Positions 33,383 to 34,834 of a stretch of DNA of 34,834 nucleotides are shown here, in pieces; position 1 is the first letter of the stretch; each line of letters opens with the position of its first letter. The notes under the pieces were generated by a model that was not told where the DNA came from, did not search any database, and saw nothing but the letters and a program-made list of their open reading frames with translations. Source of the DNA: JBQTJJ01 sp052387235 (lineage in GTDB: Bacteria > Actinomycetota > Acidimicrobiia > Acidimicrobiales > GCA-2861595). The position numbers were made by a program, and so were the translations under genes. The DNA lies in assembly GCA_052387235.1 (NCBI GenBank), contig JBQTJJ010000162.1, positions 1 through 34,834 on the forward strand. The letters run 5' to 3'.

Positions 33383-33388
33383 ATCGTA
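33383..33388 (-). promoter_or_regulatory. -10 box of leaderless orn
   Basis: On the minus strand TACGAT ends 7 bases before the GTG of orn. It lies back to back with the dut -10 box in a 32-base gap. Confidence 0.45.
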
Positions 33389-33395
33389 GGGCCCG

Positions 33396-33401
33396 TAGTG
33401 T
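33396..33401 (+). promoter_or_regulatory. -10 box of leaderless dut
   Basis: TAGTGT (TANNNT) ends 6 bases before the GTG of dut, with no ribosome site between. Its -35 region would have to lie across the orn -10 box and start codon. Confidence 0.45.
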
Positions 33402-33407
33402 TGGGCC

Positions 33408-33851
33408 GTGCTGGAGCTGCCGGTCGTCCGCCTGGACCCGGAGCTGGCGTTGCCGGCGTACGCCCGGGCCGGCGACGCCGGGGCCGACCTGGTGGCCCGG
33501 GAGGACGCCGAGCTGGCGCCGGCCGGGGGCCGGGCCCTGGTGCCCACCGGGATCGCGGTCGCCATCCCCGACGGCTACGCCGGCTTCGTCCAGCCCCGCA
33601 GCGGCCTGGCCCTGCGCCACGGCGTCACCTGCCTCAACACGCCGGGGCTCATCGACGCCGGCTACCGGGACGAGATCAAGGTCCTGCTGGTGAACACCGA
33701 CCCCACCGCGCCCTACCGGGTCCACCGGGGTGACCGCATCGCCCAGCTGGTGGTGCAGCGGGTGGAGCGGGTCGCGTTCTCGGCCGTCGACGACCTGGCG
33801 CCGAGCGAGCGGGGCGTGGGCGGGTTCGGCTCCACCGGGCGGGCGGGGTAG
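33408..33851 (+). CDS. dut: Deoxyuridine 5'-triphosphate nucleotidohydrolase
   Basis: This trimeric dUTPase of 147 residues hydrolyses dUTP to dUMP, supplying thymidylate synthesis and keeping uracil out of DNA. All five family motifs are present in order: AGDAGADL (21-28), PRSGLAL (63-69), the loop around D83 and Y86 (GLIDAGYRDEI), RGDRIAQLVV (107-116) and the C-terminal arm RGVGGFGSTG (135-144). The GTG at 33408 has a -10 box 6 bases upstream. The Fpg/Nei glycosylase gene follows after 7 bases, so two functions that protect DNA from base damage or misincorporation share a transcript. Confidence 0.95.
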   Translation: MLELPVVRLDPELALPAYARAGDAGADLVAREDAELAPAGGRALVPTGIAVAIPDGYAGFVQPRSGLALRHGVTCLNTPGLIDAGYRDEIKVLLVNTDPTAPYRVHRGDRIAQLVVQRVERVAFSAVDDLAPSERGVGGFGSTGRAG

Positions 33852-33858
33852 CCCTGCG

Positions 33859-34719
33859 GTGCCGGAGCTTCCCGAGGTCGAGTCGCTGGCCCGGTTCCTC
33901 ACGGACAAGGCCGCCGGCCTGCGGATCGAGCGGGCCGAGCTGGCTGCCTTCGCCGCCCTCAAGACCTACGACCCGCCGCTCGAGGCGCTGGTGGGCCGGA
34001 CGGTGGCCGGCTGCGGGCGGCGGGGCAAGTTCCTGCTGCTCGACACCGACGGCCTGTGGCTGGTCCTGCACCTGGCCCGGGGCGGCTGGCTGCGCTGGAG
34101 CGACGAGCTGCCGGCAGCCAGGGCCAGGCCCGGGAAGGGGCCGCTGGCGCTGCGGGTCGGGTTCGAGGGCGGCGCTGGATTCGACGTCACTGAGGCCGGC
34201 ACCGAGAAGCGGCTGGCCGCCTACGTGGTCCGCTCGCCCGCCGACGTCGAGGGCGTGTCCCGTCTCGGTCCCGACCCCCTCGATCCCGCCTTCGACGCGC
34301 CGGCGCTGGGCGCGGCCCTGCGGTCCCACGGGGGCCAGCTCAAGGCCGCCCTCACCACCCAGACGGTGGTGGCCGGCGTCGGCAACGCCTACTCGGACGA
34401 GGCCCTGCACGTGGCCCGGCTGTCGCCGTTCAAGGGCGCGGCCAAGCTCACCGACGACGACGTGGCCCGCCTCCACGCCGCCGTGGTGGAGGTGCTCACC
34501 GACGCCATGACCCGCAGCGCCGGCCTCCCAGCCGCCGGCCTCAAGGGCGAGAAGAGGTCCGGCATGCGGGTCCACGGGCGCGCCGGCCAGGCCTGCCCCG
34601 CCTGCGGCGACACGGTCCGGGAGGTCTCGTTCGCCACCAAGTCGCTCCAGTACTGCCCCACCTGCCAGACCGGCGGGAAGCCGCTGGCCGACCGGCGCCT
34701 GTCCCGGCTGCTCAAGTAG
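33859..34719 (+). CDS. Fpg/Nei-family DNA glycosylase
   Basis: This 286-residue base-excision repair enzyme removes oxidised bases and cleaves the abasic site. Removal of Met exposes PELPEVES, giving the catalytic N-terminal proline and E3; K57 in RRGKFLLL is the conserved lysine. The helix-two-turn-helix region is TTQTVVAGVGNAYSDEALH. A C-terminal zinc finger has C246, C249, C266 and C269. The finger has Lys (ATKSLQYC) where Fpg has the DNA-contacting Arg, and LARGGWLRW stands at the usual void-filling loop, so this is not classical MutM and may belong to an actinobacterial Nei-like branch (inference). The GTG at 33859 begins the motif exactly. Likely co-transcribed with dut. Confidence 0.88.
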   Translation: MPELPEVESLARFLTDKAAGLRIERAELAAFAALKTYDPPLEALVGRTVAGCGRRGKFLLLDTDGLWLVLHLARGGWLRWSDELPAARARPGKGPLALRVGFEGGAGFDVTEAGTEKRLAAYVVRSPADVEGVSRLGPDPLDPAFDAPALGAALRSHGGQLKAALTTQTVVAGVGNAYSDEALHVARLSPFKGAAKLTDDDVARLHAAVVEVLTDAMTRSAGLPAAGLKGEKRSGMRVHGRAGQACPACGDTVREVSFATKSLQYCPTCQTGGKPLADRRLSRLLK

Positions 34720-34739
34720 GGGCCCCCGGACCCCACTGC

Positions 34740-34745
34740 TAAGCT
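34740..34745 (+). promoter_or_regulatory. Possible -10 box of the tRNA-Gly gene
   Basis: TAAGCT (TANNNT) ends 10 bases before the tRNA 5' end, in the 36-base gap after the glycosylase gene. No clear -35 box was found. Confidence 0.35.
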
Positions 34746-34755
34746 CGCCGCCGCT

Positions 34756-34831
34756 GCGGACGTAGCTCAGCTGGTAGAGCACAACCTTGCCAAGGTTGGG
34801 GTCGCGGGTTCGAATCCCGTCGTCCGCTCCA
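34756..34831 (+). tRNA. tRNA-Gly (anticodon GCC)
   Basis: The full cloverleaf is visible: acceptor GCGGACG pairing with CGTCCGC, D-arm GCTC...GAGC, anticodon stem CAACC/GGTTG with loop TTGCCAA (anticodon GCC at 34789-34791), T-arm GCGGG/CCCGT with TTCGAAT, discriminator T and an encoded CCA (34829-34831). It reads glycine GGC and GGT codons, GGC being very common in this genome. It is complete and ends three bases before the window edge. Confidence 0.97.
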
Positions 34832-34834
34832 CAA

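Overview
The window is very GC-rich and densely coded, with GTG starts, 4-base ATGA/GTGA overlaps and several genes that seem to be leaderless behind a TANNNT -10 box. Together with TreS, an amidase carrying repeats common in the Acidimicrobiia, actinobacterial-type ArsR and CadI/ArsI proteins, and a CCA-encoding tRNA gene, this points to a free-living actinobacterium, probably of the class Acidimicrobiia (inference). No insertion sequence, phage gene, CRISPR array or rRNA is visible.

Layout. (1) 1-1733, minus: the N-terminal part of a [NiFe]-hydrogenase large subunit running off the left edge, a small secreted protein and a cupin protein. (2) 1895-4273: an arsenic/heavy-metal module, arsR divergent from a CadI/ArsI-type VOC protein and an aquaporin-family channel, followed by two overlapping DUF202 membrane proteins. 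(3) 4303-15255: a divergent polyhydroxyalkanoate (PHA) island. Leftward: phasin-like protein, XRE regulator and class I PHA synthase. Rightward: MaoC/PhaJ hydratase, a second PHA synthase, 3-hydroxyacyl-CoA dehydrogenase, thiolase, a full-length homodimeric pyruvate dehydrogenase E1 (AceE) and a second 3-hydroxyacyl-CoA dehydrogenase. The set can be read as pyruvate to acetyl-CoA to acetoacetyl-CoA to 3-hydroxybutyryl-CoA to polymer, with no visible PhaB-type reductase. (4) 15269-20189, minus: a glycosyltransferase-methyltransferase fusion, uroporphyrinogen-III synthase, trehalose synthase and a methyltransferase. (5) 20325-29248: a surface-glycan region with a YfhO-like membrane protein, a methyltransferase with a coiled-coil tail, a GT2 glycosyltransferase, and a four-gene minus operon (methyltransferase, GT2-GT4 fusion, small coiled-coil protein, paralogous methyltransferase). 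(6) 29329-34831: a beta-lactamase-fold hydrolase, a secreted amidase with six C-terminal repeats, a PsiE-like membrane protein, oligoribonuclease, dUTPase, an Fpg/Nei glycosylase and tRNA-Gly(GCC).

The two most unusual parts are the PHA island with its embedded aceE and (S)-dehydrogenase/(R)-hydratase logic, and the glycan region, which packs five SAM-methyltransferase domains, two enzyme fusions and two coiled-coil proteins into about 14 kb. The latter could be an undescribed system that makes and methyl-caps a surface glycan. All functions are read from motifs and remembered family features; no database search was run.
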